Origin: Marinobacterium rhizophilum
GTDB taxonomy: Bacteria; Pseudomonadota; Gammaproteobacteria; Pseudomonadales; Balneatricaceae
Reading direction: 5' to 3'
DNA: 64,000 nt
NCBI RefSeq assembly: GCF_024397915.1
Contig: NZ_CP073347.1
Location: 1,240,001-1,304,000 of the forward strand
Part shown: positions 17,807-26,600 of the stretch, piece by piece
Layout of the letters: each line of letters starts with the position of its first letter
Position numbering within the stretch: position 1 is the stretch's first letter
The notes under the pieces: generated by a model
What the model was told of the DNA's origin: nothing
What the model saw: the letters and a program-made list of their open reading frames with translations, nothing else
Database searches by the model: none
Made by a program: the position numbers and the translations under genes

Positions 17807-18388
17807 GTGCAAACCACCGACTACGCTCTTCGTGCGCAAAAAGACACCGACCACGACTTCCTGGCACAGCTCTACGCATCTACCCGCACACCCGAATTAG
17901 CAAGCTTCGGCTGGGACGCACAAGCGACCGCCAGCTTTCTGCACCAGCAGTTCGAGCTGCAATCCCGTCACTACGCGCAGCAGTTCCCCGACGGCGAATT
18001 CTGGATAATCGAGCGCAACTGCGAAGCTGTCGGCCGGCTCTGCCTCTACTGGGGCAACACGACCGTGCAACTGATCGATATCGCCCTGCTGCCCGAACAC
18101 CGCGGTGCAGGCCTTGGCACCGCCCTGCTGCAAGAATTACTGGTCCGCGCCGATGCTCGCAGCCATGCGGTTGAGCTGCATGTAGAGGCCCACAACCGGG
18201 CACAACACCTGTACCAGCGTCTGGGATTCAGCATCAGGGACAACAAGGGCGTCTACCTGCAGATGCGCAGACCTGCCCAATACGACCCGCGGCCAAGCGC
18301 ACCTTCAGCCAAAGCACGCCTATCAGAAACAGGCCAGGTACTGCCGGACAACGAATACAAGTACAGCCTGGCAACCGATTTGCCCTAG
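17807..18388 (+). CDS. GNAT-family N-acetyltransferase in the export-like cluster
   Basis: A 193-residue acetyltransferase with the GNAT core at about residues 60-150. Motif A reads IALLPEHRGAGLGTALL and motif B includes NRAQHLYQRLGF. It begins VQTTDYALRAQKDTDHDF; GTG at 17807 is preferred because AAGGA lies 9 bases upstream, while the ATG at 17765 has no ribosome site. The C-terminal 40 residues are Pro/Ser-rich and outside the fold. It is 163 bases after the M50 gene and 63 bases before the tail-collar gene. A GNAT gene next to tail-collar proteins recurs in many genomes as I recall, so it may modify one of the cluster proteins; that is not shown here. Confidence 0.75.
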   Translation: MQTTDYALRAQKDTDHDFLAQLYASTRTPELASFGWDAQATASFLHQQFELQSRHYAQQFPDGEFWIIERNCEAVGRLCLYWGNTTVQLIDIALLPEHRGAGLGTALLQELLVRADARSHAVELHVEAHNRAQHLYQRLGFSIRDNKGVYLQMRRPAQYDPRPSAPSAKARLSETGQVLPDNEYKYSLATDLP

Positions 18389-18451
18389 TGGCAATAGAGC
18401 GCGGGCAAACTCTGGACGCCCGCCCACAACAAGAAAGACAAGGAGAAAGCT

Positions 18452-19018
18452 ATGAGCGAACCCTTTATCGGCGAGATCCGTCAGGTCGGCTTCGACTTCC
18501 CACCGCGAGGCTGGGCGTTCTGTGACGGTCAGCTGTTAGCCATTGCCCAATACAGCTCGCTGTTTTCGCTACTGGGCACCAAGTACGGTGGCGATGGACG
18601 CACCACCTTTGGCCTGCCGGATCTGCGCGGACGCAGCCCTGTGGGCATTCATCAGGGCCCGGGACTGAGCGCCATACGCATCGGAGAAAAAGGCGGCACA
18701 GAAAGCGTCACGCTGACGCAGGCGCAGATGCCCTCCCATGCACACAACGCTGAAGCCAGCATCGCCATCCCGGCGAATAGCACCAGCACCGACACCAATC
18801 CGGCACCGGCGACTAACAGCGTACTGGGCCCGGCCAGCAACAGCGGCCGTCCCGGCGCCCTTTACAGCAACGAGGCGCCAAACACGACCCTGGCAGCATT
18901 TAACAACCCGGTAACCGTAAATCCGGCCGGCGGAAGCCAGCCTGTTGAGACCCGCAACCCCTTTCTGGGGATGAACTTCGTTATCGCACTGCAAGGGATA
19001 TATCCCTCCCGCAGCTGA
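18452..19018 (+). CDS. phage tail collar domain protein (microcystin-dependent protein/MdpB-like)
   Basis: A 188-residue protein with the tail-collar fold at its N-terminus: EPFIGEIRQVGFDFPPRGWAFCDGQLL, then a YSSLFSLLGTKYGGDG stretch and FGLPDLRGRSPVG. The middle is Thr/Ser/Asn-rich with low complexity, and the end NPFLGMNFVIALQGIYPSR is the conserved family terminus. Related proteins occur outside prophages, commonly in clusters of two or three; here there is one copy and no other phage gene. A strong AAGGAG site precedes the ATG. It lies between the GNAT gene and the giant DUF4347 gene, so it may be a surface or exported companion of that protein (inference). Confidence 0.85.
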   Translation: MSEPFIGEIRQVGFDFPPRGWAFCDGQLLAIAQYSSLFSLLGTKYGGDGRTTFGLPDLRGRSPVGIHQGPGLSAIRIGEKGGTESVTLTQAQMPSHAHNAEASIAIPANSTSTDTNPAPATNSVLGPASNSGRPGALYSNEAPNTTLAAFNNPVTVNPAGGSQPVETRNPFLGMNFVIALQGIYPSRS

Positions 19019-19135
19019 TGCCCCCTCGCCCGCCCCGCGTCTAGCGAGGTGGGCGACACACCAGGGTTATAGAATGCGCCTTGCGGTAACCATTGCCGGT
19101 GCCGAGCGCCTACACGGATGGTACGGAGACAGCAT

Positions 19136-22100
19136 ATGAAGTGGTTCGGTTGGTCTGGCAAGGGTGCGGCAGAGCCGAGAGAGACAGGGCCCGGCGCTGC
19201 AATACCGCCACTGGCGATGGCGCTGGAACCGCGCATGATGTTCGACGGCGCCATCGCGGCAACCGTCGCGGACACGCCGGACAGCAGCGGGGAGCCAGCC
19301 ACCATACAACAGCCATCGGCATCCCCGGATGCCGATCTCGCTGCGGTAGCCGGCAGCAGTGACCACCGCCAGGAAGTCGTTTTCGTCGATACCCAGGTGC
19401 AGGATTATCAGCAACTGCTGTCCGGCCTGCCGGAAGGCGTTGAAGTCATACTTTTCGATGGCGCGGCTGACGGCTTGCAGGTTATCGCCGATAGTCTCGC
19501 TGGCCGTGAAGGCATTGATGCCATCCACATTCTCAGTCACGGCGACAACGGCCAGCTGCAACTGGGTAGTGACTGGCTCGACAGCGCCGATATCGCCAAC
19601 CGCAGCGATCTGCTCGCCGCCATCGGCCAGTCGCTGAGCGCAGAGGGAGACATCCTGCTCTACGGCTGCACCGTCGGCGGCGATGCTGCCGGGATCGAGT
19701 TTATCGAGTCCCTCGCCAGCGCCACCGGCGCGGATATCGCCGCCTCCAGCGATCTGACCGGCGCGGCGGACAGAGGTGGCGACTGGGTACTTGAAGCCAG
19801 CACAGGCAGCATCGAATCTGCTTCCCTCGACTTGACTGATTATTCCGGCCTGCTCACCGCCTTTAGCGACAGTCTGGATTCAAACGTCGGCCTGGTGACC
19901 AGTTTCAACAGCACCCTGGGTGGCGTTTCATTCACTTACACCTTTACAACCGAGGGCGGTGGGGGCGACATGCTTTGGCTGAGTTCTGGCGGCGAAAGCA
20001 ATTCAGCCTCGATGAACTTACTATCTGGTGATTTCAATTTCGGAACCACGGAACGCGTAACGATAGCACGCACCGACGCCGCCGATTTCACCTTCAGCAG
20101 CCTTTACATCAATAACACGGCCGGAGATACCATAACCGTTGGCGGTTACCTCGACGGCGTACTGGTCGGCAGTGCTCAGACTATCATTGTCGGGGCCTCG
20201 GGCACCCTCAGTTTCGGCGCCCTCGGTGTGGATGAAGTCCGTATAACCAGCGCGGATTTTGGCGGCATTAGTATCGACAGTTTCACGGGCGATACCAATC
20301 CGCCGGCACCACCTGCACCTACCATCACCAGCGCGACCTACGATGCCAGCACCGGTGTGCTTGCGGTAACTGGCACCAATATAACCACCGGCGACAACAT
20401 CGACGCGAGTACACTGACGCTCACCGGTGAAGGCGGCAGCACTTATACGCTGACCGACACCATCAATGTTATAGCCGGCAGCGCCAGCAGTTTTTCCATG
20501 ACCCTGAGTGCAGCCGACAGAGCGGCGCTGAACCAGATCTTCAACAAGAACGGCACCAGCTCCACCGGCGGCACCACCTTTAATCTCGCCGCCGCCGATG
20601 ACTGGAATCTCAATGCCACCAGTGGTGACACCTCCGATGCAACCAATGCAGTGACCGTCAGCAGCGTTGCGGCACCGACGATCAGCAACGCCACCTACGA
20701 TGTCAGTACAGGCACGATGGTCGTCAGCGGTACGGGGTTCCTGTCCTTCAATGGCGCAAGCAACGACATCGACGCCAGCAAGTTCACCCTCATCGGTGAA
20801 GGCGGAGCCACCTATACCCTGACCGACACCTCCAATGTCGAGATCAGCTCCGGTACCAGCTTCACCCTGACCTTGAGCGCCACCGACAAGGCCGCCATCA
20901 ACCTGATCGCCAACAAGAATGGCACCAGCTCCACCAGTGGTACGACCTTCAACCTGGCCGCCGCCGAAGACTGGGCCGCCGGTGCCGATGCATCCGTGGC
21001 AGTCGCGGACCTGACAGGCAACGGCATCACCGTCAGCAACGTCGCCGTGCCCACCATTAGCAGTGCCACCTATGATGCCGGCACCGGCACGATGACCGTC
21101 ACCGGTACGGGGTTCCTGTCCCTTAATGGTGCCAGCAACGACATCGACGCCAGCAAGTTCACCCTTACCGGTGAAGGCGGAGCCACCTATACCCTGACCG
21201 ACACCTCCAATGTCGAGATCAGCTCCGGTACCAGCTTCACCCTGGTCCTGAGCGCCACCGACAAGGCCGCCATCAACCTGATCGCCAACAAGAATGGCAC
21301 CAGCTCCACCAGTGGTACGACCTTCAACCTGGCCGCCGCCGAAGACTGGGCCGCCGGCGCCGACGCCTCCGTGGCAGTCGCGGACCTGACAGGCAACGGC
21401 ATCACCGTCAGCAGCGTCGCCGTGCCCACCATTACCAGTGCCACCTATGATGCTGGCACCGGCACGATGGTCGTCAGCGGTACGGGGTTCCTGTCCCTTA
21501 ATGGTGCCAGCAACGACATCGACGCCAGCAAGTTCACCCTTACCGGTGAAGGCGGAGCCACCTATACCCTGACCGACACCTCCAATGTCGAGATCAGTAC
21601 CGGTACCAGCTTCACCCTGACCCTGAGTGCCACCGACAAGGCCGCCATCAACCTGATCGCCAACAAGAATGGCACCAGCTCCACCAGTGGTACGACCTTC
21701 AACCTGGCCGCCGCCGAAGACTGGGCCGCCGGTGCCGATGCATCCGTGGCAGTCGCGGACCTGACAGGCAACGGCATCACCGTCAGCAACGTCGCCGTGC
21801 CCACCATTAGCAGTGCCACCTATGATGCCGGCACCGGCACGATGACCGTCACCGGTACGGGGTTCCTGTCCCTTAGTGGTGCCAGCAATGACATTGATGC
21901 CAGCAAATTCACCCTTACCGGCGAAGGCGGAGCCACCTATACGCTCACCGATAGCAGCGACGTCGAAATCAACTCCGGTACCAGCTTCACCCTGGTCCTG
22001 AGCGCCACCGATTTGGCAGCGGCTAACTCGATCATGAACAACAACGGCACCAGCGCCACCGACAATACCACCTACAACCTTGCTGCCGCAGAAGACTGGG

Positions 22101-22744
22101 CCGCTGGCGCCGATACAGCCGTTATCATTGCCGATCCAAGCGGCAATGGCGTTACCGTCAGCAACGTGGCCGATACCACGCCACCCACCACAACAAGCAT
22201 CGTCGTGGCGGACACTGCATTGGCCGCCGGCGAGACCTCCCTGGTGACCATTACCTTCAGCGAGGCCGTAACCGGGCTTGCGGGCGATGACTTCACAGTG
22301 GCCAACGCTACTCTATCAAACCTAGCCACCGCCGATGGCGGCATCAGCTGGACCGCGACCCTTACACCCACCGCGGATATCGAGGACACCAGCAACCTGG
22401 TAACGCTGGATAACAGCGGCGTGCAAGATCTCGCGGGCAATGCCGGCAGCGGCAGCACGGACTCCAACAACTATGCCATCGATACCCTGAGGCCCACCGC
22501 CAGCATCGTCGTGGCGGACACAGCGCTCGCCGCCGGCGAGACCTCCCTGGTCACCGTCACTTTTAATGAAGCGGTTACCGGCCTGAGCACAGCCGATTTC
22601 AGCGTGGCCAACGGTGCGCTCTCCAGCCTGAGTACGGCCGATGGCGGCATCAGCTGGACGGCCACCCTCACACGATGGCGGCGGATACCGAGGACACACA
22701 GCGCTCGCCGCCGGCGAGACCTCCCTGGTCACCGTCACTTTTAA
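19136..22744 (+). CDS. giant DUF4347 repeat surface protein, N-terminal part (reading frame broken by frameshift)
   Basis: The open frame runs 1202 residues to a stop at 22742-22744, but the true gene continues in another frame to 25010. There is no Sec signal. Residues 30-39 read LEPRMMFDGA, the LEPR-type motif common at the N-terminus of large exported repeat proteins. A DUF4347 domain (about 80-235) includes VVFVDTQVQDYQQLL, HILSHGDNGQLQLG and ILLYGCTVGGD. A short beta-rich domain follows, then five repeats of about 125 residues and the start of a second family of 102-residue Ig-like repeats. ATG 19136 has GGAG 8 bases upstream. The last 25 residues after about 22675 are Arg-rich out-of-frame sequence. 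It is the likely cargo of the HlyD/M50/TolC-like cluster. Confidence 0.85.
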   Translation: MKWFGWSGKGAAEPRETGPGAAIPPLAMALEPRMMFDGAIAATVADTPDSSGEPATIQQPSASPDADLAAVAGSSDHRQEVVFVDTQVQDYQQLLSGLPEGVEVILFDGAADGLQVIADSLAGREGIDAIHILSHGDNGQLQLGSDWLDSADIANRSDLLAAIGQSLSAEGDILLYGCTVGGDAAGIEFIESLASATGADIAASSDLTGAADRGGDWVLEASTGSIESASLDLTDYSGLLTAFSDSLDSNVGLVTSFNSTLGGVSFTYTFTTEGGGGDMLWLSSGGESNSASMNLLSGDFNFGTTERVTIARTDAADFTFSSLYINNTAGDTITVGGYLDGVLVGSAQTIIVGASGTLSFGALGVDEVRITSADFGGISIDSFTGDTNPPAPPAPTITSATYDASTGVLAVTGTNITTGDNIDASTLTLTGEGGSTYTLTDTINVIAGSASSFSMTLSAADRAALNQIFNKNGTSSTGGTTFNLAAADDWNLNATSGDTSDATNAVTVSSVAAPTISNATYDVSTGTMVVSGTGFLSFNGASNDIDASKFTLIGEGGATYTLTDTSNVEISSGTSFTLTLSATDKAAINLIANKNGTSSTSGTTFNLAAAEDWAAGADASVAVADLTGNGITVSNVAVPTISSATYDAGTGTMTVTGTGFLSLNGASNDIDASKFTLTGEGGATYTLTDTSNVEISSGTSFTLVLSATDKAAINLIANKNGTSSTSGTTFNLAAAEDWAAGADASVAVADLTGNGITVSSVAVPTITSATYDAGTGTMVVSGTGFLSLNGASNDIDASKFTLTGEGGATYTLTDTSNVEISTGTSFTLTLSATDKAAINLIANKNGTSSTSGTTFNLAAAEDWAAGADASVAVADLTGNGITVSNVAVPTISSATYDAGTGTMTVTGTGFLSLSGASNDIDASKFTLTGEGGATYTLTDSSDVEINSGTSFTLVLSATDLAAANSIMNNNGTSATDNTTYNLAAAEDWAAGADTAVIIADPSGNGVTVSNVADTTPPTTTSIVVADTALAAGETSLVTITFSEAVTGLAGDDFTVANATLSNLATADGGISWTATLTPTADIEDTSNLVTLDNSGVQDLAGNAGSGSTDSNNYAIDTLRPTASIVVADTALAAGETSLVTVTFNEAVTGLSTADFSVANGALSSLSTADGGISWTATLTRWRRIPRTHSARRRRDLPGHRHF
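20315..22171 (+). repeat. five tandem 125-residue repeats (357 + 4 x 375 bp)
   Basis: Five in-frame repeats start at 20315, 20672, 21047, 21422 and 21797. The first is 357 bp and divergent, the rest are 375 bp. Units 2 to 4 are nearly identical at DNA level over long stretches. Each contains the protein marks SATYDAGTGTM, NDIDASKFTLTGEGGATYT and NKNGTSSTSGTTFNLAA. The near-identity suggests recent amplification or gene conversion. Confidence 0.9.
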
Positions 22745-24513
22745 TGAAGCGGTTACCGGCCTGAGCACAGCCGATTTCAGCGTGGCCAACGGTGCGCTCT
22801 CCAGCCTGAGTACGGCCGATGGCGGCATCAGCTGGACGGCCACCCTCACACCCTCTACTGATACCGAGGACACCAGCAACCTGGTGACACTGGATAACAG
22901 CGGCGTGGCGGATACGGCAGGCAATGCCGGCAGCGGCAGCACGGACTCCAACAACTATGCCGTCGATACCCTGAGGCCCACCGCCAGCATCGTCGTGGCG
23001 GACACGGCACTCGCCGCCGGCGAGACCTCCCTGGTCACCGTCACTTTTAATGAAGCGGTTACCGGCCTGAGCACAGCCGATTTCAGCGTGGCCAACGGTG
23101 CGCTCTCCAGCCTGAGTACGGCCGATGGCGGCATCACCTGGACGGCCACCCTCACACCCTCTACTGATATCGAGGACACCAGCAACCTGGTGAGCCTGGA
23201 TAACAGCGGCGTGCAAGATCTTGCCGGCAATGCCGGCAGCGGCAGCACGGACTCCAACAACTACGCCGTCGATACCCTGAGGCCCACCGCCTCGATTGTG
23301 GTGGCGGACACGGCACTGGCCGCCGGGGAAACCTCCCTGGTGACCATCAGCTTCAGCGAAGCGGTAACGGGACTCACCACCGCCGACTTCAGCGTCGCCA
23401 ACGGCAGCCTCAGCGGCCTTGCCACCGCCGATAGCGGCATCACCTGGACCGCCACGCTCACGCCTTCTATCGATACCGAAGATGCCAGCAACCTGGTGAG
23501 CCTGGATAACAGCGGCGTGCAAGATCTCGCGGGCAATGCCGGCAGCGGCAGCACGGACTCCAACAACTACGCCATCGATACCCTGAGGCCCACCGCCTCG
23601 ATTGTGGTAGCCGACACGGCGCTCGCCGCCGGGGAAACCTCCCTGGTGACCGTCACTTTTAATGAAGCGGTTACCGGGCTGACCACGGCCGATTTCAGCG
23701 TCGCCAACGGCAGCCTCAGTGGACTTGCCACCGCCGATGGCGGCATCAGCTGGACCGCGACCCTTACACCCACCGCGGATATCGAGGACACCAGCAACCT
23801 GGTGAGCCTGGATAACAGCGGCGTGCAAGATCTCGCGGGCAATGCCGGCAGCGGCAGCACGGACTCCAACAACTATGCCATCGATACCCTGAGGCCCACC
23901 GCCAGCATCGTCGTGGCGGACACAGCGCTCGCCGCCGGCGAGACCTCCCTGGTGACCATCAGCTTCAGCGAAGCGGTGACGGGACTGACCACCGCCGACT
24001 TCAGCGTCGCCAACGGCGCGCTCTCCAGCCTGAGTACCGCCGATGGCGGCATCAGCTGGACCGCGACCCTTACACCCACCGCTGATGTCGAGGACACCAG
24101 CAACCTGGTGAGCCTGGATAACAGCGGCGTGCAAGATCTCGCGGGCAATGCCGGCAGCGGCAGCACCGACTCCAACAACTACGCCATCGATACCCTGGCG
24201 CCGACAGTACTCAGGATTGAAGTGCCGGCGGATGGTGCTCTGGCCTCGGGTGAGCTGACCTTCGAGCTCGTTTTCGATGAAGCGGTCTCCGGTGTCGATA
24301 TAGGCGACTTCAGCCTGCTCAGCACCGGCAATGTCATCGCCAGCCTGGACAGCATGCAGCAGGTTGATGCCAGCACCTACCGGGTGCTGGTGAGCGGTGT
24401 CGATGGCAATGGTTCACTGAGCCTGGTGCTGAACGCCGCTGGCAGCGGCATCGTTGACAATGCCGGCAACGCTCTGGCGGCGGGGCTGACCGGGCCGAGC
24501 GTGACTATCACGA
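22196..24513 (+). repeat. tandem 102-residue Ig-like repeats (306 bp), one unit truncated
   Basis: Repeats marked by SIVVADTALAAGETSLVT start at 22196, 22502, 22986, 23292, 23598 and 23904, with a divergent last unit from about 24210. The spacing is 306 bp everywhere except 22502-22985, which is 484 bp (306 + 178). That stretch holds a truncated unit joined out of frame to the next. Units include TSNLVSLDNSGVQDLAGNAG and end DSNNYAIDTLRP, as in bacterial Ig-like adhesin repeats. Confidence 0.9.
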
Positions 24514-25010
24514 CGCTGAGCGGCGATCCCCAATTCCGTCTTCAAGACCTGGGCGCAAGCCCAGCCGCGACATTACTCGCGATGCCGACACCACCGGACG
24601 CACCACCGGCACCGTTCGACTCGGCCTTGATGCCAACACAATTGTTTAACCCGCCCGGGCTTGGCAGTGGCATCCCGTCCCTGAGCAGTATCTTCATCAA
24701 TAACGGGGCTTCCACACCGAGCGTTATCTCCCAGGTATTTGCGAGCCACACGGGCAGCAACGACGGTTCCGGCAGAGGTTTTCTCGGGTTCGGTGGTGGC
24801 GATGCCAGCGGTTTTGGCAGTAGTACCCTGTCGAACATTTTTAACGCAGACCCAATGCCAGACATGACTCCGGAGCTGGAACTGCCCGCCATCTTTGGCG
24901 CACCGACGCTAAGCCAGCAGTTGCAGCAACTGCAGGATAACGAACAAAACCCGATAGATGCTCTGGCCTTGGCCCTGACACAGGTACAGCCTGTCGAACC
25001 CAATGCCTGA
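22641..25010 (+). CDS. giant DUF4347 repeat protein, C-terminal part (after the frameshift)
   Basis: An open frame of 789 codons that continues the repeat protein in the +1 frame. Homology to the repeat resumes at about 22697; the codons before that are out-of-frame sequence of the truncated unit, so 22641 is only the first ATG of the frame and probably not a real start. It encodes the rest of the 102-residue repeats, a divergent last Ig-like unit (about 24210-24513) and a non-repeated C-terminal region of about 165 residues, Pro/Gly/Ser-rich then helical (SQQLQQLQDNEQNPIDALALAL). No RTX nonapeptides and no hydrophobic anchor are seen. Its end overlaps the first possible start of the TolC-like gene. 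If the frame were restored the whole protein would be about 1960 residues. Confidence 0.75.
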   Translation: MAASAGRPPSHDGGGYRGHTALAAGETSLVTVTFNEAVTGLSTADFSVANGALSSLSTADGGISWTATLTPSTDTEDTSNLVTLDNSGVADTAGNAGSGSTDSNNYAVDTLRPTASIVVADTALAAGETSLVTVTFNEAVTGLSTADFSVANGALSSLSTADGGITWTATLTPSTDIEDTSNLVSLDNSGVQDLAGNAGSGSTDSNNYAVDTLRPTASIVVADTALAAGETSLVTISFSEAVTGLTTADFSVANGSLSGLATADSGITWTATLTPSIDTEDASNLVSLDNSGVQDLAGNAGSGSTDSNNYAIDTLRPTASIVVADTALAAGETSLVTVTFNEAVTGLTTADFSVANGSLSGLATADGGISWTATLTPTADIEDTSNLVSLDNSGVQDLAGNAGSGSTDSNNYAIDTLRPTASIVVADTALAAGETSLVTISFSEAVTGLTTADFSVANGALSSLSTADGGISWTATLTPTADVEDTSNLVSLDNSGVQDLAGNAGSGSTDSNNYAIDTLAPTVLRIEVPADGALASGELTFELVFDEAVSGVDIGDFSLLSTGNVIASLDSMQQVDASTYRVLVSGVDGNGSLSLVLNAAGSGIVDNAGNALAAGLTGPSVTITTLSGDPQFRLQDLGASPAATLLAMPTPPDAPPAPFDSALMPTQLFNPPGLGSGIPSLSSIFINNGASTPSVISQVFASHTGSNDGSGRGFLGFGGGDASGFGSSTLSNIFNADPMPDMTPELELPAIFGAPTLSQQLQQLQDNEQNPIDALALALTQVQPVEPNA

Positions 25011-25053
25011 ACAAGAAACAGAAATTCAGCCGCAACAAGGGGGCGGCCCACGG

Positions 25054-26550
25054 ATGAACAAAAATCACAAGCTCTTCAGCACCAGCCTGCTCGTGCTGGC
25101 CATCAGTGGCTGTGCGGTGACCAGCCAGCCGATTGATCGCAGCCTCAGCGAGCAACGTGCAAAGGCCGATCTGCTTAACATGTTCAAGGACCAGGAACCC
25201 ATTGTTGGCGCGCTGACACTGCACGATGCCATGGCCCGTGCACTCAAATACAATCTTGAAGGCCGCCTCAAAGTCATGGAGGAAGCCCTGGCCAATCGTC
25301 AGCTCGACCTTTCCAGCTTCGACATGCTGCCACGCCTGGCGATGCAGGCAGGCTACGCCGGGCGCAGCAATGTCAGCGCATCCAGCAGTGAAAGCATCCA
25401 GACCGGCACCCAGTCGCTGGAGCCCTCTACCTCCCAGGATCGTGACCGCGGTGTGGCGGACCTGACCATGGTCTGGAACGTGCTGGATTTTGGGGTGAGC
25501 TATGTCAGTGCCAAGCAACAGGCTGACCAGCGCCTGATCGTGCAGGAGCGCAGGCGCAAGGTCGTGCACACCATTATCCAGGATGTGCGCTCGGCCTACT
25601 GGCGCGCCAAGGCCGCAGAAGGCCTACTGGCGAAAATCGACAACCTGATGGCACGGGTCGACGCGGCACGCAGCAACAGCCAGCGCCTGAGCGACCAACG
25701 CATTGGAGACCCGATCAAGGCCCTGGGCTACCAGCGCGGCCTTATTGAAGCCACCCGCCAGCTCGAAGAGCAGCGCCGCGCGCTGTCCCTGGCCAAGACC
25801 GAACTGGCGGCGCTGATCAACCTGCCCATGGGCGCCCCTTTTAGCCTCGCCACTGCCGAGGGTTACGCGGAACCCGAGCTCAATATCGAACTGAGTCACC
25901 TCGAAGAGGAAGCCCTGGCCAGCCGTCCAGAACTGCGGGAACAGGACTACCAGGCACGTATCAGTGCCGCAGAAACCCGCAAGTCCATGCTGCGCCTGCT
26001 GCCCGGACTGGAGTTCTCGGCCGGAGGCCACTACGACAGCAATTCGTTCCTGGTTAACCAGAGCTGGGCCGACTACGGCGTAAAAGTGACCTGGAACCTG
26101 TTCAACGTACTCTCCGGCCCCGCTGCGATCGATGCTGCCAAGGCCGGCGAAGCGGTGGCTGAGGCGCGGCGCCAGGCGATGTCCATGGCCGTGCTGGCCC
26201 AGGTTCATGTGGCCAACGCCAACTTCCACGAGGCCCGCCGGCAGTTCCACACCAGCCAGAAGCTGGCAACGCTCGACGGCCAGATTGTTGAGCAGCTGCG
26301 CAATCGCCACAGGGTACAGGGCATCGGCGAACTTGAGCTTATCCAGGGCGAGCTGAACGCCCTGCAGGCAGAACTGCGGCGCGACCTCGCCTATGCCCAG
26401 TTGCGCAACAGCTACGGTCAGCTGTTCGCCAGCGCAGGCCTGGATCCGCTGCCCGCAGAACTGCCATCAACCGGGCTGGCCGGCATCGCCCAGGCGCTGG
26501 CCGACCGCGAAGCCAGGTGGCAGGAAGGCAATCTGCAGCCCGGCTCCTGA
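25054..26550 (+). CDS. TolC-like outer-membrane efflux lipoprotein
   Basis: A 498-residue outer-membrane factor of the TolC/NodT class. With the start at 25054 the protein opens MNKNHKLFSTSLLVLAISGC, a lipoprotein signal with the lipobox ending at Cys20. A longer frame from 25003 overlaps the upstream stop and would bury this signal. The mature part has the two-fold TolC repeat: long helices (LHDAMARALKYNLEG, then the QQADQRLIVQERRRKV region; second half EAVAEARRQAMSMAVLAQ) and beta segments (WNVLDFGVSYVSAKQQA and VTWNLFNVLSGPAAIDAA). It ends the cluster and gives the two HlyD-like adaptors and the M50 protein an exit duct. No dedicated pump gene lies beside it. Confidence 0.85.
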   Translation: MNKNHKLFSTSLLVLAISGCAVTSQPIDRSLSEQRAKADLLNMFKDQEPIVGALTLHDAMARALKYNLEGRLKVMEEALANRQLDLSSFDMLPRLAMQAGYAGRSNVSASSSESIQTGTQSLEPSTSQDRDRGVADLTMVWNVLDFGVSYVSAKQQADQRLIVQERRRKVVHTIIQDVRSAYWRAKAAEGLLAKIDNLMARVDAARSNSQRLSDQRIGDPIKALGYQRGLIEATRQLEEQRRALSLAKTELAALINLPMGAPFSLATAEGYAEPELNIELSHLEEEALASRPELREQDYQARISAAETRKSMLRLLPGLEFSAGGHYDSNSFLVNQSWADYGVKVTWNLFNVLSGPAAIDAAKAGEAVAEARRQAMSMAVLAQVHVANANFHEARRQFHTSQKLATLDGQIVEQLRNRHRVQGIGELELIQGELNALQAELRRDLAYAQLRNSYGQLFASAGLDPLPAELPSTGLAGIAQALADREARWQEGNLQPGS

Positions 26551-26561
26551 TCCCAGGCGCT

Positions 26562-26600
26562 AACGCCTGATACCGGGTGCAATGCCCGGCATCAGGCGTG
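26562..26600. repeat. REP-like hairpin after the TolC-like gene
   Basis: The arms ACGCCTGAT and ATCAGGCGT enclose an inner dyad CCGGG-N7-CCCGG. The outer arms and flanking bases match a second hairpin at 44580-44606. There is no T-run, so a terminator role is uncertain. Confidence 0.5.

Noticed and set aside
18452..19018. Prophage indicated by the tail-collar gene
   Set aside because: No other phage structural, lysis or integrase gene is nearby; MdpB-like proteins are common outside phages.
22668..24178. Repeated minus-strand frames of about 101 codons over the adhesin repeats, and one of 488 codons
   Set aside because: They recur exactly with the 306-bp repeat of the plus-strand gene and are shadows of it.
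20315..24513. Possible CRISPR-like array
   Set aside because: The repeats are 306-375 bp, coding and contiguous, with no spacer structure and no cas genes.
13439..26550. Ordinary type I secretion or RND efflux system
   Set aside because: Neither an ABC ATPase nor an RND pump gene is present, and the large protein has no RTX repeats.
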